NCBI GenBank assembly: GCA_964016985.1
Contig: OZ024835.1
Span: 67,162,812 to 67,226,811 of the forward strand
Direction: 5' to 3'
DNA from: Anodontia alba
Taxonomy: Eukaryota; Mollusca; Bivalvia; Lucinida; Lucinidae
Length of the DNA: 64,000 bases
A program made the position numbers and the translations under genes. The notes under the pieces are model-generated. The model was not told where the DNA came from and ran no database searches. It saw nothing but the letters and a program-made list of their open reading frames with translations. Below are positions 1-10,647 of this stretch, one piece after another (the stretch's first letter is position 1; each line of letters opens with the position of its first letter).

Positions 1-323
1 GGCCCGTATTTCCTCCTTGGCATATTAACCATTTTTACTACAGTACTCAATGTTCTCATGTATACAGATGGCAAATTATCTATCTTTCAATTAGATTTAT
101 GCGCACATATACACATTGTTGTATATGAACTGAATAGTGCTATATAGGTATGTATTGATTTGTTTCATGGGCTATGCTGATATCATGCAAAGAAACAATA
201 AGCAATCCTTTTGAAACACCTCCCGTATTGATTAACAGTTTTAGATCAGAGAGATAGCCAGATAAATAACTTTCTTATTTCTCCATAAAAACATACACTG
301 TTGGTACTCATCAGAAGCACCTT

Positions 324-604
324 CATCACGAAAACATACATACATAATTTTGATCCCCTTAAACCCTACTTTTATACAGTAAAACTGGGGTTAACAGGAG
401 TATACATTATTTTTCTTATTTCTGCTCAAAAACATAGATTATGGATACTCGTTAGAACTGCCTCGCTGAGGCAGTTCTAACTAGTACCCACAATCTATGT
501 TTTGAGCAGAAATATGAAAAATATCAGAGTTTTTTTTATTAGAAAGTTTTCAGTTTTTTTGAGGTGAAATTTTCTATATATTTGAATAGGCGTGTTTCTG
601 TAAT
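324..604. mobile_element. Family B hairpin MITE (CATYACGAAAACA ends)
   Basis: Family B is about 280 bp. Its ends are CATCACGAAAACATGCCTAT on one side and the inverse of CATTACGAAAACACGCCTAT on the other. Inside are a TAAACCCC block and a long hairpin GTGGGTACTCGTTAGAACYG / its inverse around CCTCGCTGAGG. This copy is complete. Confidence 0.85.
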
Positions 605-724
605 GAGTAAGCCTCTTCTGATGGCACGCACCCACAACAAAATTATGTATGTTTTCCTGAAGAAATAAGAAAAACAGCAATAATTTTGTTTGAAAAAAAA
701 AATGCCTTATCTGGAGCCTTGCCA

Positions 725-910
725 TTGCTGAATAAAATCTGCCATGCCAACTTCTAATTTTTAGCCAAACAGATTACCTGATCCAGGTTGTTGATATAAA
801 TTCACATACTTAATGGCAAACACTGCAGATTCAGATCAGTTGGCTTCTTCAGAAGCCAACTGATCTGGATCTACACTGTTTGCAAAGGCAGGGTATAACC
901 AGGTTCAGGG
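725..910. mobile_element. TTAA MITE family A, 5'-truncated copy
   Basis: Family A is about 213 bp with ends TTAACCCTTGTCCTGCTGAA and its inverse, TTAA target site, and a central hairpin GATCCAGATCAGTTGGCTTC / GAAGCCAACTGATCTGGATC. This copy has the right part and core but lacks clean ends. Confidence 0.7.
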
Positions 911-940
911 TAAATCCAAACAAATTGAACTCTAACTTAC

Positions 941-1055
941 ATGACAAGCTTCTCTTACTGCACTGTTTTGGTCCCTGGCACCGTCGTAGCTCAACTAAAT
1001 CTACATGTAGTTGTTGCAGGACTCCTAGGTTAACATCTTTAATAGCATTCCGTAA
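941..1055 (-). CDS. SULF: SULF exon 17: LHVDLVELRRCQG, penultimate exon
   Basis: Acceptor TTACTTTCAG|TTA and donor TCAT|GTAAGT give 115 bases, phase 0 to phase 1. It encodes LRNAIKDVNLGVLQQLHVDL, VELRRCQGPKQCSKRSLS, matching vertebrate [21 protein letters not shown]. Reading through the donor would end 33 codons later inside a repeat; the consensus GTAAGT makes splicing more likely. The remaining tail exon was not found in 1-940. Confidence 0.9.
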
Positions 1056-1136
1056 CTGAAAGTAATAATACGCCATATATAACAATTATAGGCAAAACAA
1101 TACAGGACTGCCATAAACTGTTTTACAAATTTCTGT

Positions 1137-1345
1137 TTGCACTTTAGAATAAACTCCCCACTATTGGAAGAAACCAACTTAAATTTTAGGTATGTCAGGC
1201 TATGTGATTTGGATATTCCTAGGGAAAAATGGCTGAACTATTTGCAACAGTGAAGGCCCTACTCAAATGCTGCAGCATCTGATCTGGGTCTGTACTGTTT
1301 GCCAATTACCATTGGGGGGGTCTCCAGACTAAAATGGGTTAAAGG
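1137..1345. mobile_element. Family G hairpin repeat (CCAATATATAGTGTGGGAGAG type)
   Basis: Contains ATTTTAGGTATGTCAGGCTA, a CTAGRGAAAAATGGCT block, and the GATCTGGGTCTGTACTGTTTG arm, ending near AAAATGGGTTAA. The hairpin is imperfect. Confidence 0.6.
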
Positions 1346-1509
1346 AGTTCTGGAAGTGGTTACTTGGGACAACAAGGTAGCCATATGGCCCTTGAATCGC
1401 TACCTGAATTGACACTTGCAGACTTAAGACAGGCTCCAGATAAGCTATTTTTGTCAGAAACTTGACTACCTTAGTCCTCTTACAGTTCCTCAAAATAAAT
1501 GTAATGAGA

Positions 1510-1789
1510 CATTACGAAAACACGCCTATTCAAATATACAGAAAATTTCACCTCCAAAAACTTGAAAATTTTCAGATAAAAAAACTGATATTTTTTCATA
1601 TTTCTGCTCAAAACATGGATTGTGGGTACTCGTTAGAACCGCCTCAGCGAGGCAGTTCTAACGATTACCCACAATGTATGTTTTTGAGCAGAAATAAGTA
1701 AAATAATGTATACCCCTGTAAACCCCAGTTTTACTATATAAAAGTGGGGTTTAAGGGGGTCAAAATTATATTGGCATGTTTTCGTGATG
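1510..1789. mobile_element. Family B MITE
   Basis: Complete copy in the opposite orientation to 324-604, with CATTACGAAAACACGCCTAT at the left and GTTTTCGTGATG at the right. Confidence 0.85.
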
Positions 1790-2115
1790 ACACAACAGAA
1801 TTACCTCAGTCAGTTGATTCTCAAGAGTACCCACAATGATTTTCATGAAAAAGAAATTGCAAATACATTTTGCCCAAAAGAAAAATACCCTTTATCTCAT
1901 AGTTGACAATTTCTCATGGCAAGTGTTACTTATTTCAACCTTTCACCTGTTAAATTTGAATATCAGCAGACAACAAAATCAAAATATTTTTCTTATGTTT
2001 TTCTTCTAGAAAAACAAGACTTGACATTCATTTCTCCAATTTGAATGAAATTTCAAGTCCATTTTCTGAGAAAAATAATAAAAATATAATTCATCTATCA
2101 TGTTGCCTTGGAAGA

Positions 2116-2250
2116 CCTCAAAAATACCTTGTGAGGATTGGTGTTAAAGTCAGAAACTCATAAAATTGTCAATGAATGCAAAATACAGGAAATTGTGAGT
2201 CTCATTCATCAGTTTGTAAACACTAGTAGATATTACTGTTGGGATTACTT
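2116..2250 (-). pseudogene. Decayed tandem copy of SULF exon 16 (distal copy)
   Basis: Reading right to left, this matches most of E16 including the donor region (GTATTT). TAG replaces the Trp codon of YWC, an indel follows NETH, and a further TGA lies near the end. It cannot be a coding exon in any frame. Confidence 0.8.
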
Positions 2251-2439
2251 TTTCATTTTTCCCTGAAATGTTTTTTCTTATTTTTCCCTGAAAACAGGAC
2301 TAGACATTTCATTCAAATTGTCTCCTAGGAGACAATTTGAATGAAACATCAAGTCCTGTTTGGGGGAAAATAATTCAGTTGTTATCTATTCTAGTTGCCT
2401 TGAAAATGCTAAAGGTTAAAAACACTCATACAAATTATT

Positions 2440-2635
2440 TCAGTACCTTGTGAGGGTTGGTGTTAAAATAGAAACTCATGTAGTGTCAGTAAATTTAAAT
2501 TCAATATCAGATTCTGGTTAGGGTCTGTGTTCAAGTCAAAGAAACTCCTAAAGTTGTCAACAACTTCACAATACAGGGAATTATGAGTCTTATTTAGTTC
2601 GTAAACAGTAGATATTACTGCTGGAATTGACCATT
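2440..2635 (-). pseudogene. Decayed tandem copies of SULF exon 16 (short plus long)
   Basis: 2440-2496 repeats only the 3' third of E16 with its donor (GTACTG). 2505-2635 repeats most of the exon with deletions in the CLRT region. The order short copy then long copy is the same as at 2808-3020, so the duplicated unit included both. Confidence 0.75.
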
Positions 2636-2807
2636 TTTTTCTTTCTTTTTTTTCCTGAAATGTTTTTTTTTTATTTTTCTCCTGAAAACAAGACTTGACA
2701 ATCTGAATGAAATGTCAAGTCCTGTTTGGGGGGGAAAAAAAACTCATTTGTCATCTGCTTGGTTGCCTTGAGAATGCTAAAGGTTATCACACTCATACAA
2801 ATTACTT

Positions 2808-2868
2808 CAATACCTGGTGAGGGCTGGTGTTTAAGTCATAGAAACTCATGAAGAGTCAATAAAGTTTA
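2808..2868 (-). pseudogene. Short copy of SULF exon 16 3' end adjoining the true exon
   Basis: This stretch repeats the last ~55 bases of E16 ([13 protein letters not shown] region) and its donor CAG|GTATTG, placed immediately downstream of the functional donor in the direction of transcription. It offers a second, intact-looking donor. Confidence 0.75.
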
Positions 2869-2877
2869 CATCAATAC

Positions 2878-3020
2878 CTGGTGAGGGTCGGTGTTAAAGT
2901 CATAGAAACTCATGAAGTTGTCAATAAATTCACAGTACAGGAAGTTATGGGTCTCGTTCACAGTTCGTAAACACCAGTAGATATTGCTGTTGGAATTTGT
3001 GCAGAAACAAAACGGTCCAT
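2878..3020 (-). CDS. SULF: SULF exon 16: [14 protein letters not shown]-terminal domain
   Basis: Acceptor CTGTTCTAG|AT and donor CACCAG|GTATTG give 143 bases, phase 1 to phase 0. It encodes [10 protein letters not shown], then [19 protein letters not shown] and DFNTDPHQ, very close to vertebrate SULF ([27 protein letters not shown]). It is followed on the plus-strand left by decayed tandem copies of itself. Confidence 0.96.
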
Positions 3021-3548
3021 CTAGAACAGAGAAAAACAGTAACTGTCAACATGTCACAGAAGATATAACTGATTGAATATTTTTCCGTAGCTCTAGATAA
3101 CATCCCTTATTACTTACATCATAACGATGATGAAGGCACATGGTTTAGTAAGTAACTAGATTCACTTTGTGCACCAAATTCATGTGGACTGTCTTTTTTT
3201 TCCAAAATGTGAGCTTCTGAAATGCATTAGATATCAAGACACTTTGACAATACATGTTGATATTTGTTTACAGTAAAGGTTTGAGCATATTTGGTTGGAG
3301 TTTGCAATTTTGGTGTAAAACAGCACTATGAAAGTGGGACATATTTTGTGCACAAAGTGATATTTTGGCCCTCTTCATAAGTTTGTCATACATCTGAACA
3401 AACAATACACGTACATATGACTATGTTGATGATGCAGGTTGTTCCCCTATATGGATAATAGCGTATCAAAGTAAATATTTTATTACTTCTTCATATGGTG
3501 CTCAAATTTGCTCATCAGAATCTCCTCAACAAGGTGATTCAAACGAGT
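3021..3548. other. Intron sequence without recognised feature
   Basis: AT-rich sequence between E16 and the hairpin repeat at 3549; I see no exon or clear repeat. Confidence 0.4.
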
Positions 3549-3772
3549 ACGGTAAATGTCCTAAAATTCTGAAGACTTTTTTCCATACTTTTTTGGCTTA
3601 AATTTTGCTTTAATGCATTTGTCTCTTAAAATGCTTAGTCGAATGGCAAACAGTGAAGACCCTGATCAGACTGTTCCTTCAGGAGCAGTCTGATCAGGGT
3701 CTGCACTGTTTATATATGGCTTTTTGTCAGAAACTTTGTGTTCAAAATTTTAGGACATTTACAGTACCACAG
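3549..3772. mobile_element. Family H hairpin repeat (TACGGTAAATGTCCTAAAATT ends)
   Basis: Ends ACGGTAAATGTCCTAAAATT and its inverse AAATTTTAGGACATTTACAG. The core is a hairpin with CTGATCAGACTGCTCCTTCAG-type arms flanked by GTGAAGACC and GGTCTGCACTG. Confidence 0.7.
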
Positions 3773-4514
3773 CATATGTTTTCATATATAAGAAAAATAT
3801 CTATAATTTCTGGTTGTAATAAAAATAAAATAAATAAATACACAAAACATCTTATCTAGCGGTATGTTTTTCTTGTTTCTTTTTCCTCCTCTGAAAAAAA
3901 CATACACCTATAAATGGCAAAACTAGAAATATGAAAAAGTGTTTTAAATCTTTATTTAAAAAAAAAAAACTGAGATGAAAAAAAAAAAAAAAAAAAAGTC
4001 TGTGAAATTTTCATTCGAAGTAAGGAAGAAAACAATTTACCATAATAACCCTAAGTATAAGGACAGTCATAGGTCTTTGCAAACAATGTAGATCTAAATC
4101 TGACACCACAAAACAGGGCATCTGATCAGGATCTACACTGTCTGCCATACATACAGCAATATTTAGACACATCAACAGGAAGTTACATAGAATGGACAAT
4201 TCAAATTTTAGGACAAGTGTGGTACGTAGATCAGGTGTCCCAATACTTAAGAGTAAATATGGTATACAAATTTTGCAACCAAACTGTACCATATTCAACA
4301 GAATTACTGCACAGTCAAGCAATATCCGAGTCTTCAGATTAGAGCCTATGCACATTTATCTGTGATATTTTTTAGGGCTGGCTAATCAGAGATGAAAAGA
4401 TAATCAATTATCATCCAGCCATTGTGATCGATAATCGATTAGTAATCACTGAAAATTTGGTCATATTTTCACCTTTCTGGCTTACTCTCTGAGCATGACT
4501 CTTACTAAAGATTA

Positions 4515-4680
4515 TACTTAATTGCATGTATTCAGACAGACCTGCCTGTGAAAACAGTGTAGACCCAGATGAGATGCTGCAGAAAGTGGCATCTCATCAG
4601 GGTCTACACTACTTGCCACTCCTCCAGCTATTTTAGACAAAGCACTCTTATGGTATATAAGGTAATGTAACAGCCACATA
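4515..4680. mobile_element. Family J hairpin repeat (GTATTCAGACAGACCTG type)
   Basis: Core GTGTAGACCCAGATGAGATGC with its inverse, preceded by TATTCAGACAGACCTGCCTG. A related worn fragment covers about 4060-4360. Confidence 0.55.
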
Positions 4681-4909
4681 AATCAAATAATTGATTATTA
4701 GCAAATCAGTGCTGATAATCATTTTTGTGGAATTCATTGATCAACTAATAGTTTATTCAAGTAATATTCTGGCCTCAGATATTTTACTACCAGTTTTTCA
4801 GTCATTCTGAAAAACTTAAATGCAGAGTCCAGTAATAAGGTCAAATATGGTAACTAGAGTGATAAGTCAAAAGATATTCCTTCAGCAAGAACCGTGAGGC
4901 TGGCAATAC

Positions 4910-5121
4910 AGTAAATGTCCTAAAATTTTGAACATTTTATTCCACACAAAATTTTGCTTTTCATGCTGTTGTTTCCTAAAATCCTTAGTGGAATAGCAAA
5001 CAGTGAAGACCCTGATCAAACTGCTCCTTCAGGAGCAGTTTGATCAAGGTCTACACTGTAAGCACATGCCATTTTGTCAGAAACTTTGGTGTATCAAATT
5101 TTAGGTAATTTACCATAGAAT
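4910..5121. mobile_element. Family H hairpin repeat
   Basis: Same ends as 3549-3772; the hairpin arms are GATCAAACTGCTCCTTCAGG and its inverse. Confidence 0.7.
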
Positions 5122-5185
5122 ATAGTCTGAGACATAAGAATAGAGTTTTCAACAACATATAAAGAAAATTACTCTACATATATAA

Positions 5186-5531
5186 GGCCAGAGAAAATTA
5201 ATTATTAGATTCTCATCCAGATTTATGAAAAAAATGGAGTGGGTGGGTGGATTTTATTTTTCATTTTTTATTCCTGCCATACAGTGAAGATATCTGTCAT
5301 ATCAAAACAAGATAACTGACGCTAACTACCCTGCACAAAAAGGAGAACGCCTTGTTTTAATACTCTTTTCATAATAATAATTCATTTGCAGTTCTTAAAA
5401 GTGGTATAAAATCTGTTTTCAGCAAAAGTCCAGTTGTCTCTGAAAAAGTTTTCCACCTCAAATTTTTTTATTTGGTCAGAATTTTTAGGTTAGGGTGGGG
5501 ATGAGAATCTAATAATTAATTTTCTCTGGCC
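5186..5531. mobile_element. 346-bp MITE with perfect 33-base terminal inverted repeats
   Basis: Left end 5186-5218 (starts GGCCAGAGAAAATTAATTAT) and right end 5499-5531 are exact reverse complements. No coding capacity is seen inside. It is the only copy in the window and the ends have not diverged, so it is probably young. Confidence 0.8.
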
Positions 5532-5823
5532 TAAATTTGAAGGTAAAGAATTCTCGGAGACACATGCATATGCTGCTAAAGTTGATTAAGCTGCACAACA
5601 CAGAGCTATAGATAAGAATGGTGTTCAAGAGCTGTACTGGTATACAAAGCTGGGAACCAAATAAGCCGTGCCGTGAGGAAAAGATTCTTTGAGAGCACAC
5701 TGTATTTACCCAAAATTTTGGGACAGCTTCTCCTAGTACTTCTCCTAATATTTGAATAAGTCCATATTACCACCTGTCAATTCTTGTTTTGTTTTTTTTT
5801 TCTTTATAAACTTCTACAGATCA

Positions 5824-6037
5824 TTAACCCTTGTCCTGTTGATATCTGATATATCCTGCCTTTGCAAACAGTGTAGATCCAGATCAGTTGGCTTCTGAAG
5901 AAGCCAACTGATCTGGATCTGCACTGTTTGTCATTCAGTATGTGAATTAATATCAACAACCTGGATCAAGTAATCTGATTGGCTGAAAATTGGAAGTGGG
6001 TGTGGCATCTTAATTTATTCAGCATGACAAGGGTTAA
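5824..6037. mobile_element. TTAA MITE family A
   Basis: Complete copy with TTAACCCTTGTCCTG at the left and AAGGGTTAA at the right; intact central hairpin. Confidence 0.85.
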
Positions 6038-6067
6038 TAATTTTTTTGCGTTGTGCCTCAAATTTGC

Positions 6068-7005
6068 TACTAAATATATGTTAAATGAAACCTTTTCACA
6101 CCTTAATACAGTAAAATTTAATATCACAACCACATTTGTATCTGCTTAAAAGTGGTCTTAGTGGAGTGGTCTTCAAATTGAATATAGAATAATAAAGGAC
6201 TGGCAAAAGTTGCTCTTAATAGTGGATTGGTCTCAATTTTGACTGGTCTTTACCCTTCTCCTGCTGAATAAATTAAGATGCCACACCCCCTTCTAATTTT
6301 CAGCCAATCCGATTACTTGATCCAGATTGTTGCAATAAATTCAAATACTTAATGGCAAACAGTGCAGATCCAGATCAGTTGGCTTCTTCAGAAGCCAACT
6401 GATCTGGATCTACACTATTTGCAAAGGCAGGGTATATCCGGGTTCAGCAGGACAAAGGTTAATGGTTGAAATTTACTCTGTATACAATGAACTAGGCAAA
6501 TAGTCTAACCTATCCCCTATAATTTCTTTATTAATTTTCGCTGAAAGCATACAGCAGAATGAGCTTATCTACACTGTTTCTAGTGGCAGGAATACTGGTC
6601 CAAATATAAACCCTAGTCCTGCTGAGCGCGAATATGCCCTGCCTTTGCAAATAGTGTTGATCTAGATCAGTTGGCTTCTGAAGAAGCCAACTGATCTGGA
6701 TCTGCACTGTTTGCCACTAAGTATTTGAATTTATTGCAACAATCTGGATCAAGTAATCTGATTGGCTGAAAATTAGAAGGGGGTGTGGCATCTTAATTTA
6801 TTCAGCAGGAGAAGGGTAAAGACCAGTCAAAATTGAGACCAATCCACTATTAAGAGCAACTTTTGCCAGTCCTTTATTATTCTATATTCAATATGAAGAC
6901 CACTCCACTAAGACCACTTTTAAGCAGATACAAATGTGGTTGTGATATTAAATTTTACTGTATTAAGGTGTGAAAAGGTTTCATTTTTAATATATTTAGT
7001 AGCAA
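6068..7005. repeat. Long inverted repeat, ~400-bp arms, each arm carrying a family A MITE
   Basis: The left arm (about 6068-6470) and right arm (about 6600-7005) are near-identical reverse complements over both flank sequence and the enclosed MITEs (6249-6462 and 6607-6820). The ~130-bp centre is unpaired. It lies in the intron between E15 and E16, so the pre-mRNA could fold into a long duplex. Confidence 0.8.
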
Positions 7006-7164
7006 ACAGTGTAGATCCAGGTCAGCAACAGTGTAGATTTGTATCTGCACTGTTTTCCATTAAGTATGTGAATTTATATCAACAACCTGGACTAAGTAAT
7101 TTGATTGACTAATAACTAGAAGTAGGCATGGCATCTTAATTTATTCAGTATGACAAGGGATAAA
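7003..7164. mobile_element. TTAA MITE family A, partial
   Basis: Right half with a rearranged core (GTGTAGATCCAGGTCAGCAAC), ending AAGGGATAAA; it adjoins the right arm of the inverted repeat. Confidence 0.65.
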
Positions 7165-7374
7165 GGGGATTGGATACACATGGTAGAATCTCTGCCCCCA
7201 CCCCCACCCCACTCCTCCACCCACAAACACACACACATACCACATACAAATTATTATTTATAGAACAACTTTCGTGACCTCCTGTTTACTTTCTTGCACA
7301 CCATCCGCTTCTGAAAAGGGGTCTACTCTAAAGCGTTTCCTTTTGGCAGACCTATAGTTAAGAGATGTATCCAG

Positions 7375-7700
7375 ATTAAGTTTTCTTATTTCTCAATAGA
7401 AACATAAGTTATAGGTACTCTTTAGAAGTGTCCCTCTCATGGTCTTCTAATTGTAAACACAACATATGTTTTTGTGAAGAATTAAGAAAGATGATTATCC
7501 GGATACTCCTCATATCTGAAAATATGGGCCGCGCCATGCGAAAACTTGTCTTCTGGCATATGCCAACAGCAAAGACCCAGATCAGACTGTACATTCGTGC
7601 AGTCTGATCAGGGTCTTCACTGTCTGCTAACAAAATCATTGGATACTACAGAATGTATGAATGGAGAGCAAAGACTCAGGCGATACTTTGCATGTGCGCA
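7375..7700. mobile_element. Family C hairpin fragment followed by family I hairpin
   Basis: 7375-7490 has the AACATAAGTTATAGGTACTC and its worn inverse. 7500-7700 has the family I pattern: CGCCATGCGAAAACTTGTCT, CAGATCAGACTGTACATTCG, and a GTCTGATCAGGGTCTTCACTG arm. The family I part ends close to the E15 donor. Confidence 0.6.
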
Positions 7701-7789
7701 GGACGATCCGAATCTGCATGTTTAGTGCATGTTCAAAGGCACTTTTTCGCTTGACCCAGCCCATATGGTTGTATGGCTACGATCCTTAC

Positions 7790-7927
7790 ATTTCCACTTG
7801 GGTACTGTTTTCCAGTGGCCATTATCCATCAGCTTGCATTCTAAGCCTCGTATTTTACAATATGGATGATTCCTCAGGCGATGAAATGATAATGGTGACA
7901 ATGTCTCAATACCATCATCTTCTGGCT
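7790..7927 (-). CDS. SULF: SULF exon 15: third (duplicated) CX6CX7WX5W module
   Basis: Acceptor GTACTTTTAG|AG and donor AAAT|GTAAGG give a 138-base exon, phase 1-1. It encodes PEDDGIETLSPLSFHRL, then NHPYCKIRGLECKLMDNGHW and KTVPKW. Of the three modules this resembles the vertebrate one most (GLXC and the D-N-X-H-W part). Donor and flanking NHP(F/Y)CK residues are shared with E14. The acceptor tract is weak; alternatives at CCAGAAG, ACAAG, GTAGTAG or TTGTAG also give phase 1 and would change the junction residue. Confidence 0.8.
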
Positions 7928-7960
7928 CTAAAAGTACACGATAACCAGCTTGTACTACTA

Positions 7961-7993
7961 CAATTTTGTGAATTTTGTGAATTTTGTGAATTT
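7961..7993. repeat. 9-bp microsatellite (AATTTTGTG)x~4 upstream of E15
   Basis: Four near-exact units lie about 35 bases upstream of the E15 acceptor in the direction of transcription, where the branch point and pyrimidine tract would be expected. Confidence 0.85.
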
Positions 7994-8044
7994 GTACTAT
8001 ATTGGTCACTAGTTACTGCTACTATATTCAAGAGCCTACAAGAT

Positions 8045-8150
8045 AAGATGATGATTTGGGTGTTTTATGTCTCCTTCAACAGTATTTAGGTCATATGGAG
8101 ATTATGAAGTGGTGATAATGAAATGAAAAGCTCTGTGCTATGAAGAGCCA
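8045..8150. mobile_element. SINE 3'-part fragment (GATGATTTGGGTGTTTTATG type)
   Basis: Resembles the end of the SINE at 22800-26505: GATGATTTGGGTGTTTTATG at the left and GCTCTGTGCTATGAAG at the right. Confidence 0.55.
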
Positions 8151-8932
8151 TACAGTCGAACCTCAATAGCTCGAACACTCATGGTTGGTTTACCATGGCT
8201 AATTAGAACTCGTTTTGGAGTCCCTATGAAATTTTTTGATAGATTAAGAAAACAAATATTTAGGAAAATTTTCATATTTTATCATAAAATTGTATGTTGT
8301 GTGTACTCATTAGAATTGCCTCATCGAGGCAATTCTAATGAGTACACTCAACATACAATTATTGTGTAGAAAATGGAAAAGATTTAACAAAAATAAAACT
8401 GCAAGCCATGCACCATGCCCCGCCACACAGGGACATATTCCCTATACACTTCTGTAGTATAAGGACTGAAAACAATCTAAGTTAAACAATGAAGAGAAGC
8501 AATAAACAGTTATTTCATAACTCCAAAAAAGAAAAAAAAAAAAACAAAAAAAAAAACACACCAAAAAGTCTAAGTTAAAAATGCAATAAAAAGTGATAAA
8601 AAATAATTTCAGGATTCTGAAAAAAAAAAAAAAATATGCATATCTTCAGACCATCCTAAAAGCGCCTGTAAAGTTTGAAAAGGATCGGCCTAAAACTGTA
8701 AGAGGAGTTGCGGGCAGACGAATGGTGGGGGCCCTGACGGACGGACGGATGGACACTCAAAATTTCAGAGGGTATAACATAATACCCCGCCACTTTTTTG
8801 GTGGCGGGGCATAATAATGCTGTTTGCTTCCTGACCTGGTGCCATGATTAACCCTCAGTGTTTCGAACTACCCATTTCTCGAACAAATTTCCATAGTCCC
8901 AAAGACATTTGAGCCAATGAGGGTTGACTGTA
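8151..8932. mobile_element. Family D pogo-like MITE, split by insertion
   Basis: Ends TACAGTCGAACCTCAATAGC and the inverse GAGGGTTGACTGTA, TA target type, with a central hairpin ACTCATTAGAATTGCCTCAT. A Pearl-like element (8390-8818) interrupts it. Confidence 0.75.
8390..8818. mobile_element. Pearl/Helentron-like nonautonomous element (short form)
   Basis: Begins near CTGCAAGCCATGCACCATGC, has a GTTTGAAAAGGATCGGCC core unit, a GACGGACGGACGGATGGA microsatellite, and ends in the hairpin CCCCGCCAC/GTGGCGGGG followed by CATAA. The same element with several core units is at 29786-30940. Confidence 0.65.
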
Positions 8933-9348
8933 CACTCATAAGAAACTAGAAAGAACTTTGTTGAAGTTAATGTCACACCTGCATACTTAAATGTTAAAAC
9001 CGGCACCAGAAGAGTAAGAAATGTCACGGCTGACAGCAGGGTGGACGTAAATACATGGACAAATAGAGGACAGAAACATGCACACCTAGGTTGCCCATGC
9101 TAACGCAGGGGCAAAAATAAGCAGAATTTGTATCCTGAATTGCATGATCTGAAGTCAAGAACACTAACCATCTGGCCACACATATGCTTAATATTAGTAA
9201 AAAGTATTAGCAATATGGAATCCATCCTGAATAAACTCCAGACAATTCTTATAAAATTTCAGAACACAAAAAAAAAATTAATTATAATAATAATAAAAAA
9301 AACACTTCATCTGGAGCCCCAAAGTACTGCATCACTCATTGTGATTTG

Positions 9349-9349
<1 letters not shown>

Positions 9350-9416
<67 letters not shown>
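9350..9416. repeat. (TG)n microsatellite
   Basis: About 33 uninterrupted TG units. Confidence 0.99.
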
Positions 9417-9418
<2 letters not shown>

Positions 9419-9639
9419 CAATAAATGACAATCCAGGAGCCTCAATTTGTAATACACAATTTTGATAAGGTATAAAAGGCAATTCAAGACTTTCACTTTT
9501 GTAAGGAAAGAAGACTGAGACAAGATGGCTATCCTTACAGACCTTTTTTTTGTCTCACTTCTGAAAAATGGTTTATCTCAGTTCTATAAGTCTAGATAAG
9601 AGTGAGTATCTGAGGTAAATATTTTTCTTATGCATAGCT

Positions 9640-9905
9640 CTTGACAAGATGCTTTTTGCAATCCAAAAGTATTGACATTTTTCTTATTTCTGCATGAAAA
9701 CATATGTTATAGGTACTCATTAGAAATGAGGCACTTCTAATGAGTATGCACATTTTTGTGGAGAATTTTGTATGTTCTCATTAGAAGCATCTCAGTGAGG
9801 GGCTTCTAATGACTACCCACAACATATGTTTTCATGGAGAAATAAGAAAAAATGTCAATACTTTTGGACTGCAAATAGTATCTTGTCAAGAGCTATGCAG
9901 TTCTC
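9640..9905. mobile_element. Family C hairpin MITE (hAT-like)
   Basis: Arms CATAGCTCTTGACAAGATGC and its inverse GCATCTTGTC-type right end enclose ACATATGTTATAGGTACTC / GAGTACCCACAACATATG arms, with an internal duplication of the arm. Confidence 0.65.
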
Positions 9906-10256
9906 TAGCAGGAAGTTGCACTCTTAGGAGCAAATTCTTTCTATTTAAAGTAGACTCCTTCTCAGAAGGGACAGGGGGAGCAGGAAAGCAAACAGGAAGT
10001 CACAAGATATCTCCCTTGTAAAACATGAAGGAAAATCTATCACAAGTGTATCTAGTGCCACTATTTTTTTTCACCTGTTTTTCACCTGTTTTGGACACAT
10101 CCATTGTTGTAAATAGGGGTTTCAATCAAAAATCAATTAACAGAATAGCAAACAATGTGGATCCTGATGAGAAGGCTCATAATGAAATCTACACTGTTTG
10201 CTAATGTAGCCATTTGGGATCTATAGGGCTGAAAGATTAAAGCAGTTCTTATGAGG

Positions 10257-10257
<1 letters not shown>

Positions 10258-10287
<30 letters not shown>

Positions 10288-10375
10288 AATAACATTGATG
10301 ATGATGATGATGATGATAATAATATTGATGAATATTATGATGATGATTATGATGATGATGATGATGTTGATTGTA
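10258..10375. repeat. (GAT)n microsatellite
   Basis: Imperfect GAT/GATAAT run; it gives a false poly-His frame on the minus strand. Confidence 0.95.
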
Positions 10376-10647
10376 ATGTATTCTGATTAACAATAATTAG
10401 CACAAAATGAAAACATAAGCAGTTTAGGAGCAGTTTGATCAATTCTGCATTTTCAGTCTGCTCAGGCCTCTTTGTCTGAATATAAAATGTAGGTAAGGTT
10501 GACCTAATTGCCCTAAATCTTCAGAGACTTTCTCCTTGCTATACTTACGTTGTTTAACCTGATTACCGCACTGTGCACTAAAAATTTTCAAAATTATTGG
10601 AATAACTTGTAATAAAATATCCACTTGATAAGGCCTATAAAGGAAAA

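Larger units (their letters stand above)
1975..2877. repeat. Tandem units of exon-16 copy plus hairpin MITE
   Basis: Units of about 320-370 bases each hold an E16 copy, a hairpin of the CAGGACTTGACATTTCAT type (2255-2375, 2640-2745) and a spacer containing GTTGCCTTG and GCTAAAGGTTA. A further worn hairpin sits at 1995-2085. Exon and hairpin were amplified together. Confidence 0.7.

Noticed and set aside
10133..10393. Poly-His open frame
   Set aside because: It is the GAT microsatellite read on the minus strand; no gene context.
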